From: Metaruminococcus_A sp050943475
GTDB lineage: Bacteria > Bacillota > Clostridia > Oscillospirales > Ruminococcaceae
Assembly: GCA_050943475.1 (NCBI GenBank)
Contig: JBMNPF010000004.1
Location: 124,001-188,000, forward strand
Direction of reading: 5' to 3'
Length of the DNA: 64,000 bases
Part shown: positions 54,082 to 62,984 of the stretch, one piece after another
Layout: every line of letters starts with the position of its first letter
Position numbering within the stretch: position 1 is the first letter of the stretch
Program-made: the position numbers and the translations under genes
The notes under the pieces: model-generated
The model's database searches: none
Seen by the model: the letters and a program-made list of their open reading frames with translations, nothing else
Told to the model about the DNA's origin: nothing

Positions 54082-54699
54082 ATGAGAATTCTTACAGCCA
54101 CTGAAATGCGCCAGGCAGAAGCGCGTGCTGTGCAAAACGGAACAAGCTATGAACAGCTCATGGAAAACGCAGGAATTCAAGCGGCTCAGCAGCTTACCCG
54201 CACACATGCCGGGGCGCCGCGCATCCTGTTTTTGTGCGGGAAAGGAAACAATGGCGGGGACGCCCTTGTCATGGCCCGTTTGCTCGCCCCAAAAGGGTGG
54301 ACGGTATCGATTTCATTTCTTTGCGGGGAACAGCTTTCGGAGCTTGCCACCCTCAACCGTAGCCGCCTACCGGAGCAGGTTCGGATCCTCCCACTGGATA
54401 GCAGCCTGTACAGCGAAATTACCCGGGCGGATTTTCTGGTGGACGCAGTATTCGGCATTGGGTTCCACGGCGAACTTCCGGAACCGGTGCGCGCTGTTTT
54501 CCGCAAAGCCAATGCAGCCAACGCAGAACGTATTGCACTGGATATCCCAAGCGGGCTCAACTGCGATACCGGCGAACAAAGCCCCGATTCTTTCTGCGCC
54601 GACCAAACTTTCACCTTTGGCGCCTACAAACCCGCCCTGCTGCTGGATTCCTGCCAGCCCTTCTGCGGCAAAACCATCTGTCTGGATATCGGACTGTAA
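54082..54699 (+). CDS. nnrE: NAD(P)H-hydrate epimerase (YjeF N-terminal domain only)
   Basis: Interconverts R- and S-NAD(P)HX, damaged nicotinamide hydrates. The 205 aa protein shows CGKGNNGGDALVMAR, DAVFGIGF and ALDIPSGLNCDTG of the YjeF_N family. It lacks the C-terminal kinase-like dehydratase domain fused in many bacteria; that activity (NnrD) must be elsewhere. AAAGGAG lies about nine bases before ATG. Confidence 0.92.
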   Translation: MRILTATEMRQAEARAVQNGTSYEQLMENAGIQAAQQLTRTHAGAPRILFLCGKGNNGGDALVMARLLAPKGWTVSISFLCGEQLSELATLNRSRLPEQVRILPLDSSLYSEITRADFLVDAVFGIGFHGELPEPVRAVFRKANAANAERIALDIPSGLNCDTGEQSPDSFCADQTFTFGAYKPALLLDSCQPFCGKTICLDIGL

Positions 54700-54936
54700 A
54701 ACAGCAAATTTTTATTCATAAGGGACTTCACGCCGCCTGGTGCAATCGAGCAATAAGGCGGCATTCATCATTCCCCTGTTCCAAGCTGACGTTTTCTCTA
54801 TTCATTTCAAGGTGCATCGTGCAGAAAATTTCCAGCGTCGGCCCACCAAACAAACCGCTCTGGTTTCATACCGCTTGCTTCACACGAGTGGCATAAAGTC
54901 CGGCATGCTTCAAAGGCTGATTTGCCGCGTCCATCA

Positions 54937-54973
54937 AAAACAGACGCCGGATCCATGACCCGGCGTCTGTTTT
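54937..54973. terminator. Terminator after tmcAL
   Basis: AAAACAGACGCCGG pairs with CCGGCGTCTGTTTT (14 bp). It lies beside the minus-strand stop at 54977 and can also end nnrE transcription. Bases 54700-54936 hold no gene. Confidence 0.8.
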
Positions 54974-54976
54974 GCA

Positions 54977-56164
54977 TTATAGAAATATGGCCTCCTGTGT
55001 ATAATCCCGCCCGTACGGCAAAACCTTCGGTGTGCCAAGCGCCCAAAGCTCTGCAGCACAGCATTCGATCTCCGCAATCCGCCCACCGTATGACGCCAGC
55101 TTGGCGAAACTGGTTCCATACGGCAGAGAGGAGGTTTGTTTCATCCGGGCGGCGACTTCCCGGCCGCGCTGGTTCATACCAAGAATCCGCAGGTAAGCAG
55201 GCTGCAGCTTCACATCCTCTTGCACTACACCAAGCGCCGCGTACAGGGCAATCCGTCGCAAACGCGCATGCGCGTACCGCTTGGTTTTTGCAAGCGTATA
55301 AAACTCCTCCAATGTTGCAGCCGATCTTGCCGCGCGTACAAGCCGCTCGGCAAGCCCCTCAGATACATCCGGAAGGCGGTCAAAGTCCGCGGCCTCCATG
55401 GTCCGGAGCCGATATAAAATTCCCCGCTCCAGCGCCTCCAAACGGCAGGGCGCACCGCCGGCCTCCAGCTCACACTGGTAAAGCTCCCACGCCGCCGCTG
55501 GAAGGTAAGACTCCGCCTGCACCGGAGCCAAACCAGTCAGCATTCTGCGCAGGGCCGACGCACTGGCAAACTGCCCGGACGGTTCTTTCCCGTCGTGGGC
55601 AATCCCCTGCCGCCCTATCGTCAGCGGCTGGATTGCGGAATTTCTCTGAAGCAGCGCTTTCAGATATTCCACACCGAGGATGTTGTTCGGTTCTGCCAGC
55701 ACCGCGGCGACTTCCGGACCAGCCAGCCGCTCCACCGCCTTTTGGCGTGCCGCCGCATAAGGTACTCCCTGTTTCAGCTCTCGCCGGATGGTTTCGTCCG
55801 CCGCTTCCTCCAGGCAGGCACGCGCCGCTTCCCACAGCGGCGCAATCCGCCCACACTCACTCCCAAATCCCAGCCAATCGGTACAGCCTGTCGCCTCAAG
55901 CAGGCTCACCGCCGCGTCGGCAAACTTTTCGGCGGAACAGGCTGCAAACAGCGAAGGCAGCTCCAGCACCAAATCGACTCCACAGCGGAGCGCCGCTTCG
56001 GTCCGCGTCCACTTTGAAAAGAGCGCAGGTTCCCCCCGCTGAACGAGATGCCCGCTCATCACCGCCACAATATGGGTCGCCCCCTGCTCCCGCAGCCAGG
56101 ATGCCAACCAGGCGTGCCCGTTGTGATATGGGTTGTATTCTGCTATAATACCGGCTATTTTCAC
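54977..56164 (-). CDS. tmcAL: tRNA(Met) cytidine acetate ligase
   Basis: Makes N4-acetylcytidine at the wobble base of elongator tRNA-Met, using acetate and ATP. The 395 aa protein opens with the nucleotidyltransferase-like GIIAEYNPYHNGHAWL and has AVMSGHLVQRGEPALFSKW and AEPNNILGVEYLKAL. GTG 56164 follows GAGG by eight bases; TTG 56188 is less likely. ackA lies divergently upstream, which may relate to a shared acetate pool (inference). Confidence 0.93.
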   Translation of the reverse strand: MKIAGIIAEYNPYHNGHAWLASWLREQGATHIVAVMSGHLVQRGEPALFSKWTRTEAALRCGVDLVLELPSLFAACSAEKFADAAVSLLEATGCTDWLGFGSECGRIAPLWEAARACLEEAADETIRRELKQGVPYAAARQKAVERLAGPEVAAVLAEPNNILGVEYLKALLQRNSAIQPLTIGRQGIAHDGKEPSGQFASASALRRMLTGLAPVQAESYLPAAAWELYQCELEAGGAPCRLEALERGILYRLRTMEAADFDRLPDVSEGLAERLVRAARSAATLEEFYTLAKTKRYAHARLRRIALYAALGVVQEDVKLQPAYLRILGMNQRGREVAARMKQTSSLPYGTSFAKLASYGGRIAEIECCAAELWALGTPKVLPYGRDYTQEAIFL

Positions 56165-56193
56165 ACTTTTTTCCTCATTTACGCCCAAATGGC

Positions 56194-56225
56194 TTGAATT
56201 TTATCCCTATTTGTAATAATATAAT
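56194..56225 (+). promoter_or_regulatory. Promoter of ackA
   Basis: TTGAAT (56194-56199) and TAATAT (56217-56222) with 17 bp spacing; TATAAT at 56220-56225 is an alternative -10 with 20 bp spacing. Confidence 0.5.
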
Positions 56226-56317
56226 TGATGTGTTGTCTCTGTCAAGGAGGTTTTCTCCTACGGCTGTTCCGCCGGCGGCAGGCAGACAGAAAATATCGTA
56301 CAAAGGAGTCAGGATAC

Positions 56318-57526
56318 ATGAAGGTATTGGTAATCAACGCAGGCAGTTCCTCCCTCAAATACCAGCTCATTGACATGACCGACGAGTCGGTCCTCGCAAA
56401 AGGGAGCTGTGAACGCATTGGTATTGACGGTGGTGTGTTCAAACAGAAAACCGACAAGGATGAGTACAAGTTCAACGCCGACATCCCGAACCACAGCGCA
56501 GCCATTAAATTGGTGGTAGATGCACTGACCAGCAAAGAGCATGGCGTCATTGCGTCCATGTCTGAAATTGCGGCAGTGGGGCACCGCGTACTGCACGGCG
56601 GTGAGAAATTCTCCGCTTCGGTGCTCATCGACGAAAAGGTCATTGAGGCCATTGAAGAATGCTGCGAACTTGGGCCGCTCCACAATCCGCACAACCTGAC
56701 CGGCATCCGCGCTTGCGAATCTCTGATGCCGAATGTCCCGCAGATTGCGGTCTTTGACACCGGTTTCCACCAGACCATGCCGCCGAAAGCCTACATGTTC
56801 GGTCTGCCTTACCGTTATTATGAGAAATACCGTCTGCGCAAATACGGCTTCCACGGCACTTCTCACCGCTTTGTCAGCAAAAAGCTGGGTGAGCTCAACG
56901 GCTGGGATATTTCCACCAAAAAAATTGTCACCTGCCACCTTGGCAACGGTTCCTCCATTGCGGCGGTAGACGGCGGCAAATGTGTAGACACTACCATGGG
57001 CTTTACCCCGTTGGACGGCCTTATCATGGGCACCCGCTCCGGCGCTGTCGACCCGTCGGTTGTCCTCTACATCATGAAGCATGAAAACCTCTCTCCGGAC
57101 GAGATGAACGACATTCTCAACAAAAAATCCGGCTTCCTTGGCATGTCTGACGGCGTTACCAGTGACTCCCGCGATCTGATCGCTGCATCTGAAAGTGGAA
57201 ACAAAAAAGCAGAGGTTGCCATTCGCACCTTCCGTTACCAGATCAAACGCTACATCGGCGCCTATGCCGCTGCAATGGGCGGTCTGGATGCTATCATCTT
57301 CACCGGCGGCATCGGCGAAAATTCCGACGAACTCCGTGAAGAATGCTGCGAAGGGCTTGAATTCCTCGGCGTCAAGCTCGACCTCGCCAAAAACACCGAA
57401 CTTAACCGCCATCAGGGCAAGATTTCCACACCGGACTCCAAAGTTGAGGTTTGGATCGTCCCAACCAACGAGGAGCTCCTCATTGCACGTGACACCCTTG
57501 AAATCGTCAACGGCCTGAAAAAATAA
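56318..57526 (+). CDS. ackA: Acetate kinase
   Basis: Converts acetyl phosphate and ADP to acetate and ATP, a main ATP source in acetate-forming anaerobes. The 402 aa protein has NAGSSSLKYQ, FDTGFHQTMP, YGFHGTSHRFV, GNGSSI and FTGGIGENS. AAGGAG lies nine bases before ATG 56318; an ATG at 56225 overlaps the promoter. pta is not adjacent. Confidence 0.97.
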   Translation: MKVLVINAGSSSLKYQLIDMTDESVLAKGSCERIGIDGGVFKQKTDKDEYKFNADIPNHSAAIKLVVDALTSKEHGVIASMSEIAAVGHRVLHGGEKFSASVLIDEKVIEAIEECCELGPLHNPHNLTGIRACESLMPNVPQIAVFDTGFHQTMPPKAYMFGLPYRYYEKYRLRKYGFHGTSHRFVSKKLGELNGWDISTKKIVTCHLGNGSSIAAVDGGKCVDTTMGFTPLDGLIMGTRSGAVDPSVVLYIMKHENLSPDEMNDILNKKSGFLGMSDGVTSDSRDLIAASESGNKKAEVAIRTFRYQIKRYIGAYAAAMGGLDAIIFTGGIGENSDELREECCEGLEFLGVKLDLAKNTELNRHQGKISTPDSKVEVWIVPTNEELLIARDTLEIVNGLKK

Positions 57527-57538
57527 CCTTATTGCGGC

Positions 57539-57575
57539 AAAAGAACCGCAGTCCGAATGGACTGCGGTTCTTTTT
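57539..57575. terminator. Terminator after ackA
   Basis: AAAAGAACCGCAGTCC pairs perfectly with GGACTGCGGTTCTTTT (16 bp) around GAAT. Confidence 0.85.
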
Positions 57576-57645
57576 GATTGTTGTCTTTGCAAGCATATTC
57601 CAAACCGTTCCACTTGTAAAACGATGCAGCATTGCCCGCTTTTGG

Positions 57646-59631
57646 TTAAAATGTTTTGGTATACACCTGGAACCCAAACGGCGCAAGAGTGTTGGTCTGG
57701 CCGTCAAAATAGCTCATCCAATCCGCTGGGCGGTCAAGGACCTTTTCTTCTCCGGTATGGTTCAGAACAAAGATGTACTCCTTTTCATCGCTGCGGCGCG
57801 CCATCACCTCCACACCTTCGACCGCTTTACAAAGGCTGGAGACACCTGCCTTTTTCACCAGTTCCTGCGCAAGGCGATCCATCAACTCGGTGCCGGGCTC
57901 ATTGCCCACATAATAGGCCAAACCGTCTCCATAAGCGTTGACTGTGACCGCCGGGGAACCCGCGTAAAATTCGGACGCGCAGTCCGCAAGCGAAACGGCG
58001 CCGTTCAAGGTAATCATATCGCTCCACTTCTCAGCGGTAAAGAGGTCATTACCCCAACGCACCTTCAAATCGGTTCCCCACAGACAGTCGTAATCCAGAA
58101 CTTCAAGGCCGACCAGCTCGCTCAGGGCACCGGGCAGCTCGCGGTCGCTCATGCAGATGTTGCTGCGATCCTTAACACCGGTGCGCATGGTGAGCACCAG
58201 GTGCCCGCCGGCTTTGACATAAGCCTTGTATTTTTCCTCCAGTGCCGGATCCATCAGGTACTGAAGCGGCGCAATCAGCAGCTTGTAACGGCTGAAATCC
58301 GACTGGTCGCTCACAAAATCCACTGGGATGTTTTGTTTATAAAAAGCGCCGTAATATTTTACGACCTGCTCAACATAATCAAGCGCAGGATGATGCGGCT
58401 GAATTTGGAGAGCATATTCCTGGTCATAGGAAAAAACTATGCCGACCTCTGGCCGGGGTTTTACCCCCTGGATTTCGGCCATAAGCGGGCGCACCTTGTG
58501 GATAAGCCCTTTTAATTCCTCATACCGCCGGCCCGGATTGCCGCTGTGCGGCAGGATACCATGCCAATACTGCTCGGTGCCAACGGTGCAGACACGCCAG
58601 CGGAAATAAACAACGGTATCCGCACCATGCGCAATCGACTGCATGGTCCACATGGAAAGCTGACCCGGATTCGGAGCACGGCCCATGGTCTCCCAGCCGG
58701 TAATGCCCGACTGCTGCTCCATAATCCAGAAATTCTGTTCCTTGGTGCCGCGCACAAAGTCGAGCGACGCTGCCAGCTTTTCGTTGGGCTGATGGGGCGG
58801 GTTGGCAAAATAACCGCCGGGGTACTGGTCATGGCTTACAAAATCCAGTGGCTTTGCCAGGTCAAAATAGCTCACCTTATCTGCAAAGCCCATAAAATTG
58901 TGGGTGATAAACTGCCGCTCGGGGCAAATGCTGCGGAGAATATCAATTTGGAACTGCTGGAACTCCACAATCAAGTCGGAACAAAAGCGTTTCCAATCCA
59001 GCATAGCGGATGGATTGTGCCCCGCAACGGTAATTTTCGGCGGATTCACCTGCGCAAAGGCGCTGTACCCCTGGCTCCAGAAGCCGGTACCCCAAGCGGC
59101 GTTGAGCGCCTCTACCGTCTGATACTTGGCTTGCAGCCATTCGCGGAAGCGGGCGGCACAGGAGGGACAGTAGCAGAGATCGCCGTGGCTGTTGCCAAGC
59201 TCGTTGTCGATCTGCCAGCCAATGACGTTCGGGTTATCCTTAAACCGGTTCGCCATTTCGGTGACAAAGCGTTTGATGTGCGCACGGTAGGTCTGGTTGG
59301 ACTGGCAATCGTGGTGCCGTCCGCCGAAAAAGTGCTGAACCCCTTTTGAGTCAATCGGCTGGATTTCCGGGTTGCGCTCAATAATCCACACCGGCGGCGC
59401 TGCGGTGGGGGTGCCCAAAACCGTTTGAATGCCGTGCTCTGCCAGCAGTGCAACCGCTTCCTCAAGCCATTCAAAATGGAATTCTCCCTCCTGTGGCTCC
59501 ATCTTCTCCCAGGAAAATTCCGCCATGCGGACAACGTCAATCCCCATTTTCTCCATCAGTACGGCGTCGGTTTCCCAGCGCTCGCGGGGCCAATGTTCCG
59601 GATAATAGTCCACTCCAAAGTAAACTGCCAT
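57646..59631 (-). CDS. Beta-galactosidase, GH42
   Basis: Hydrolyses terminal beta-D-galactosides, in this group often from galactan or galacto-oligosaccharides. The 661 aa protein has the GH42 acid/base Glu in QIDNELGN, nucleophile Glu in FWIMEQQSG, and the zinc-binding Cys cluster CYCPSCAARF. Barrel, trimerisation-like and C-terminal beta domains are all present. No signal peptide, so it acts inside the cell. AGGAGG precedes the ATG. Confidence 0.95.
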   Translation of the reverse strand: MAVYFGVDYYPEHWPRERWETDAVLMEKMGIDVVRMAEFSWEKMEPQEGEFHFEWLEEAVALLAEHGIQTVLGTPTAAPPVWIIERNPEIQPIDSKGVQHFFGGRHHDCQSNQTYRAHIKRFVTEMANRFKDNPNVIGWQIDNELGNSHGDLCYCPSCAARFREWLQAKYQTVEALNAAWGTGFWSQGYSAFAQVNPPKITVAGHNPSAMLDWKRFCSDLIVEFQQFQIDILRSICPERQFITHNFMGFADKVSYFDLAKPLDFVSHDQYPGGYFANPPHQPNEKLAASLDFVRGTKEQNFWIMEQQSGITGWETMGRAPNPGQLSMWTMQSIAHGADTVVYFRWRVCTVGTEQYWHGILPHSGNPGRRYEELKGLIHKVRPLMAEIQGVKPRPEVGIVFSYDQEYALQIQPHHPALDYVEQVVKYYGAFYKQNIPVDFVSDQSDFSRYKLLIAPLQYLMDPALEEKYKAYVKAGGHLVLTMRTGVKDRSNICMSDRELPGALSELVGLEVLDYDCLWGTDLKVRWGNDLFTAEKWSDMITLNGAVSLADCASEFYAGSPAVTVNAYGDGLAYYVGNEPGTELMDRLAQELVKKAGVSSLCKAVEGVEVMARRSDEKEYIFVLNHTGEEKVLDRPADWMSYFDGQTNTLAPFGFQVYTKTF

Positions 59632-59732
59632 GTGTACTTCCTCCTGAATTGTTTCTTACTTGCTGCGTTGAAAATCTACCTGTATTTTCCAGTTAGCACC
59701 CATACAAAAAGGGTGGATGATGGTTTGAGGCT

Positions 59733-59882
59733 ATTATACCACATACAGGCCGCAGGCCTGCACCTTAAATGAAAAACGGTTCCCGTTTTTCATAAGTGAT
59801 ACAATGTTCTCTCAGGACTCGGAAATCTTCGATTTCCGCCCAGTCCGTGAGGTTATTATACCACCTTTCCCCCATCGGGCAA
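59733..59882 (-). promoter_or_regulatory. Leader region of the GH42 gene with two TATAAT boxes and hairpins
   Basis: On the minus strand TTGCCC (59877-59882), 16 bp, TATAAT (59855-59860) is a fair promoter. It is followed by a long stem-loop, 59811-59851 (CTCA/TGAG, GGACT/AGTCC and CGGAAATC/GATTTCCG), and a small hairpin with A and T arms at 59771-59791 (GAAAAACGG/CCGTTTTTC). A second TATAAT in nearly the same flank (GGTATAATAGCCTC versus GGTATAATAACCTC) lies at 59733-59738, after the hairpins. Confidence 0.45.
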
Positions 59883-59957
59883 AGAGGGGCGGACAAAATT
59901 TTCCCTGACTGCCCCCAAACGGTCGCGCCACACTTAAATCACCATAGGCTCCAAGGA

Positions 59958-60011
59958 GAAGCAATCAAAATAAGGGCCGGCAAATCTGCCGGCCCTTATT
60001 TTGATTGCTTC
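59958..60011. terminator. Perfect 25-bp inverted repeat, terminator-like
   Basis: 59958-59982 and 59987-60011 pair without mismatch around AATC: GAAGCAATCAAAATAAGG and GGCCGGCA on one arm. It lies 118 bp past the GNAT stop on the minus strand and may end that transcript. The GC-rich tip with T-rich outer arm fits a terminator; the length is unusual. Confidence 0.6.
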
Positions 60012-60128
60012 CATATTCACAGTGGATACCACCTATTTTGAATCCACCAAGGTAAACCGCCACGAACAGCAGCAGGAGGGATCCTGAACATTTTGATAAA
60101 CAGTCTTAAGATTAAACGAATTAGATAA

Positions 60129-60581
60129 TTAAAATGTATAATACATAAAATTGCCATTTTTCTTAAAACCATAATCCGTATACAACAACACTCCCATGTC
60201 AGACGCCGTTATCTGTATAGTAGCACAACCAAAATTTTTCGCTTCATTTACTACCTTATCAAGCAGAAACTTAGCTATTCCTTTTCTTCTGTATTCCTTA
60301 ATAACATACATACTTGATAGCAAACCAATCTTTCCGGAAGGACAGCCATAATAAGGCGGCTTTTCAACAAAAGACATACCGCTTGTTCCCACAATTTTAT
60401 TATCATCAATGGCCAACCATGAAACAAAAGTATCGTCTTGTAAATGCCTTGTATAATAATCTTGTAAATACGGTTTTAAATCAAATGTTGCTTCGGCTCC
60501 TTCTTCCTGCAATTGCAATATACGCATTTCTATAAATATATCTAAGTCATTATTTATCAATTTTCTGTATTCAACTGCCAT
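60129..60581 (-). CDS. GNAT-family N-acetyltransferase
   Basis: The 150 aa protein carries the acetyl-CoA loop motif in EYRRKGIAKFLL, with LLSSMYVIKE before it. The substrate is unknown. Base composition is far more AT-rich than all neighbours, with many AAA, AAT and ATA codons, so it was probably gained by transfer. Its start lies inside the end of an upstream fragment reading on the same strand. Confidence 0.85.
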   Translation of the reverse strand: MAVEYRKLINNDLDIFIEMRILQLQEEGAEATFDLKPYLQDYYTRHLQDDTFVSWLAIDDNKIVGTSGMSFVEKPPYYGCPSGKIGLLSSMYVIKEYRRKGIAKFLLDKVVNEAKNFGCATIQITASDMGVLLYTDYGFKKNGNFMYYTF

Positions 60582-60676
60582 ACCATCAACTCATTAATTT
60601 TAGATTCATCAAAATTACAAAGTTCTGTCAAATTATTAACAACAAAATCAGTTTTTTCAATTTTAGTAAACCCCAC
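60557..60676 (-). pseudogene. 3' remnant of an AT-rich gene before the GNAT gene
   Basis: A frame encoding FTKIEKTDFVVNN then LTELCNFDESKINELM ends at TGA 60557-60559, overlapping the GNAT start by 25 bp. Going upstream it loses the AT-rich character at about 60676, where an imperfect CCACC/GGTGG hairpin (60673-60692) begins. The frame stays open only to ATG 60700 and a stop. It reads like the C-terminal end of a gene whose 5' part was deleted. The family is not known. Confidence 0.5.
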
Positions 60677-60773
60677 CGACTTGCATGGGTGGCAATCCAT
60701 TTATTTACGCGCCCGCGCCTTTTTAAAATAGGCCAAACGACGGTATTTCAAAAAAGGAAGGCCAAAGGCCGTT

Positions 60774-61259
60774 TTACTCCATAAAGGATTCCATGCGGTC
60801 CTGAATCTTTTTGTTGTAGTTGATGACCTGATGATCATACTCCTCATTCATATAGCAGGAATGGAGCATAAAATCCGCCGTTGCCCGGTTGTTGGCAATG
60901 GGGATGTCATACACCACCGCAATGCGAAGCAGCGCGCGGACATCCGGATCATGCGGCTGAGCCTCCAGCGGATCCCAGAAAAAGATGACCATATCAATGG
61001 CGCCTTCCACAATTTTGGCGCCTACCTGCTGGTCGCCGCCAAGCGGGCCGCTGTTGTATGCGCGCACCGGAAGTTCCGTTTCCTCGGCAATCAAACGCGC
61101 CGTTGTCCCCGTTCCGCACAAAAAATGTTTTTTCAGTTCACCGCTGTTCTCTTTTGCCCACTCCACCAGCTCTTTTTTCTTGCTGTCGTGCGCAATAAGC
61201 GCAATGCGCTTCTGCCTGCCAATGGTCAGGGTCAGGTAATCGTCCGTTAACATAGACAT
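60774..61259 (-). CDS. mgsA: Methylglyoxal synthase
   Basis: Converts dihydroxyacetone phosphate to methylglyoxal and phosphate, relieving sugar-phosphate build-up. The 161 aa protein has ALIAHDSKK, GTGTTARLI, NSGPLGGDQQVGA and FFWDPLEAQPHDPDV with the catalytic Asp residues. AGGAGG lies eight bases before the ATG at 61259. It follows trmB by 19 bp on the minus strand. Confidence 0.95.
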   Translation of the reverse strand: MSMLTDDYLTLTIGRQKRIALIAHDSKKKELVEWAKENSGELKKHFLCGTGTTARLIAEETELPVRAYNSGPLGGDQQVGAKIVEGAIDMVIFFWDPLEAQPHDPDVRALLRIAVVYDIPIANNRATADFMLHSCYMNEEYDHQVINYNKKIQDRMESFME

Positions 61260-61278
61260 ATCCGTTTCCTCCTGCTTT

Positions 61279-61944
61279 TTATGGTTTGCCCGGCAGCGGC
61301 TCTTTGACCGCCACCAGGAATTTTATGGTTTTGCCAAGCTGCTGAAACATTGTCTCATGCTCGGTCGGCGGGCCTGCATACAGGTGGCTTTCCGCCAAAT
61401 CACGAGTCATACAGCGCATCCGGAAGCCGCTTTGTTCAAAATAGCCGAGCGAGTCTTCAAACAGACCGTCATCATCGGTGCGGAACCAAATTTCCCCGCC
61501 GTCCTTTAAAATCTCCCGGTACTGCAAGAGCTGCCGCGTGTGGGTCAACCGGTGTTTTTGATCATGCGCCTTTGGCCACGGATTGCAAAAATTAATGTAA
61601 ATCCGCTCCACCTCATCTGGAAGAGCCATCATCAAGTGGATGCGCTCAATATCCTGCGACATCAGCCGGACATGTGCAGCGGGATTGGGATCCAGCGCCG
61701 AAAGATTACGCCGGGCAAGGGCAAGCATTTCACTTTTAATATCCAGCACCAAAAAGTTGATCTCCGGATGCTCTGCCGCAAGCCGGGCTATAAAGCCGCC
61801 CTTGCCGCAGCCAAGCTCCATCCAGATAGACTGCCGCTTTGGGAACGCTTTCTCCCAACACCCTCTATAATCTGCGGGATTTTCCACAAAAAAGCCGCAG
61901 GCTGCAAGCTCCGGGCGCGCCCAGGGTTTGTGCCGGATGCGCAT
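61279..61944 (-). CDS. trmB: tRNA (guanine-N7)-methyltransferase
   Basis: Methylates G46 of tRNA. The 221 aa protein has the SAM motif ELGCGKGGFIARLA, the family NPWPKAHDQKHR and TEHETMF near the end. Its ATG shares a base with the stop of the HD gene (TAATG), so HD, trmB and mgsA are likely one operon. Confidence 0.94.
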   Translation of the reverse strand: MRIRHKPWARPELAACGFFVENPADYRGCWEKAFPKRQSIWMELGCGKGGFIARLAAEHPEINFLVLDIKSEMLALARRNLSALDPNPAAHVRLMSQDIERIHLMMALPDEVERIYINFCNPWPKAHDQKHRLTHTRQLLQYREILKDGGEIWFRTDDDGLFEDSLGYFEQSGFRMRCMTRDLAESHLYAGPPTEHETMFQQLGKTIKFLVAVKEPLPGKP

Positions 61945-62522
61945 TACTCTTTCCCCTCCAGAAAATAGGTTGCTTCCATGTCGGCCGTTGCAAGGGCAAA
62001 AGCCAGCGGGAACTTTTCAAACGACGCTCCCACACTGCGCGGATCTTCCGGGCCGGAAAAGCCCATGTGGTAACGAATGGCAAACGCTTCCTCCCGGGTC
62101 AGCCGCATAAAGCCGGAGATGATGTAGACCGATTTCTCTCCATGCCCATACGGGAGCTGGTCGTCGAACTCATAACAGGGCACCTTTTGCCACACACCGT
62201 TGTCATCCTTGACGTTGCGGGTGCTCCGCTTGTAAATGTTGATTTTGCAGATGTCATGCAACAGTGCAACAATCGCTGCACTTTCCGGACTGACATCTAA
62301 ACTATAGATCTCTTTTACCCGCGGACGCGCCAGATAATCCACCAGGCACTCGTAGACGTTAACGCTGTGCTCCACCAGTCCCCCGTCATAAGAGCCGTGG
62401 TACCGTGCGCTTGCCGGAGCGATGAAAAAGTCACTCGCCTTTGAATCCAGGTATTCCAGCAACTTGTCTGCTCCCTCACGGGTGATGTTGTTTTTATAAA
62501 TTTCAAGAAATTTTTCTTTCAT
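61944..62522 (-). CDS. HD-domain phosphohydrolase
   Basis: The 192 aa protein has a complete HD site: HGSYDGGLVEHSVNV (first His), LLHDICK (HD pair), GHGEKS and RYHMG. The family cleaves phosphate esters or cyclic nucleotides; the substrate is unknown. ATG 62522 is preferred; GTG 62531 adds three residues. It is first in a probable operon with trmB and mgsA. Confidence 0.85.
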   Translation of the reverse strand: MKEKFLEIYKNNITREGADKLLEYLDSKASDFFIAPASARYHGSYDGGLVEHSVNVYECLVDYLARPRVKEIYSLDVSPESAAIVALLHDICKINIYKRSTRNVKDDNGVWQKVPCYEFDDQLPYGHGEKSVYIISGFMRLTREEAFAIRYHMGFSGPEDPRSVGASFEKFPLAFALATADMEATYFLEGKE

Positions 62523-62984
62523 CCAGTTCACCAGTTACATTCATCTTTTGCTTACGTCGCGTACAGTTTTCATTATAGCATGTTTGCCAAAGGCCGAAAA
62601 GAAGTTTTTGTAATATTTCTTAAAGAGAAATTACATTTTGTATTATAATGTCGATTTATACAATTATAGAGCAATTTCATTTGCCTATAGAGGTGAACTT
62701 TCAACCAAAAGGACGGTCTTTTTATGTGAAAAATAGCTCTCTCTGCGCTGTGTGCATACCCAAACAGACTCGCCCCACACCGTTTATCCCCGAATCATCA
62801 AAGCATTCCGACAGTTCTCCAACCCTGCAATGGGCAAACAAAATCATCCACTTTGGTATCACCACGCGGTATACCATTGGATAAGCTCAACTAAAGCCTG
62901 GCTGGGCGTTGCAAATCCAAACGCAATTTTGATAAAAAGCATTGTTCTATACATTTTGTATTTTAACGACAAAATTCTACAAAT
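62523..62984. other. Intergenic region, no gene supported
   Basis: AT-rich, between the HD gene start and the YgjP-like gene end. A frame at 62648-62884 (plus) lacks a ribosome site. A TATAAT at 62643-62648 points rightward with a weak -35. I see no RNA family. Confidence 0.4.

Noticed and set aside
62648..62884. 78-codon frame on the plus strand
   Set aside because: The start sits inside a TATAAT-like stretch with no ribosome site; composition is not protein-like.
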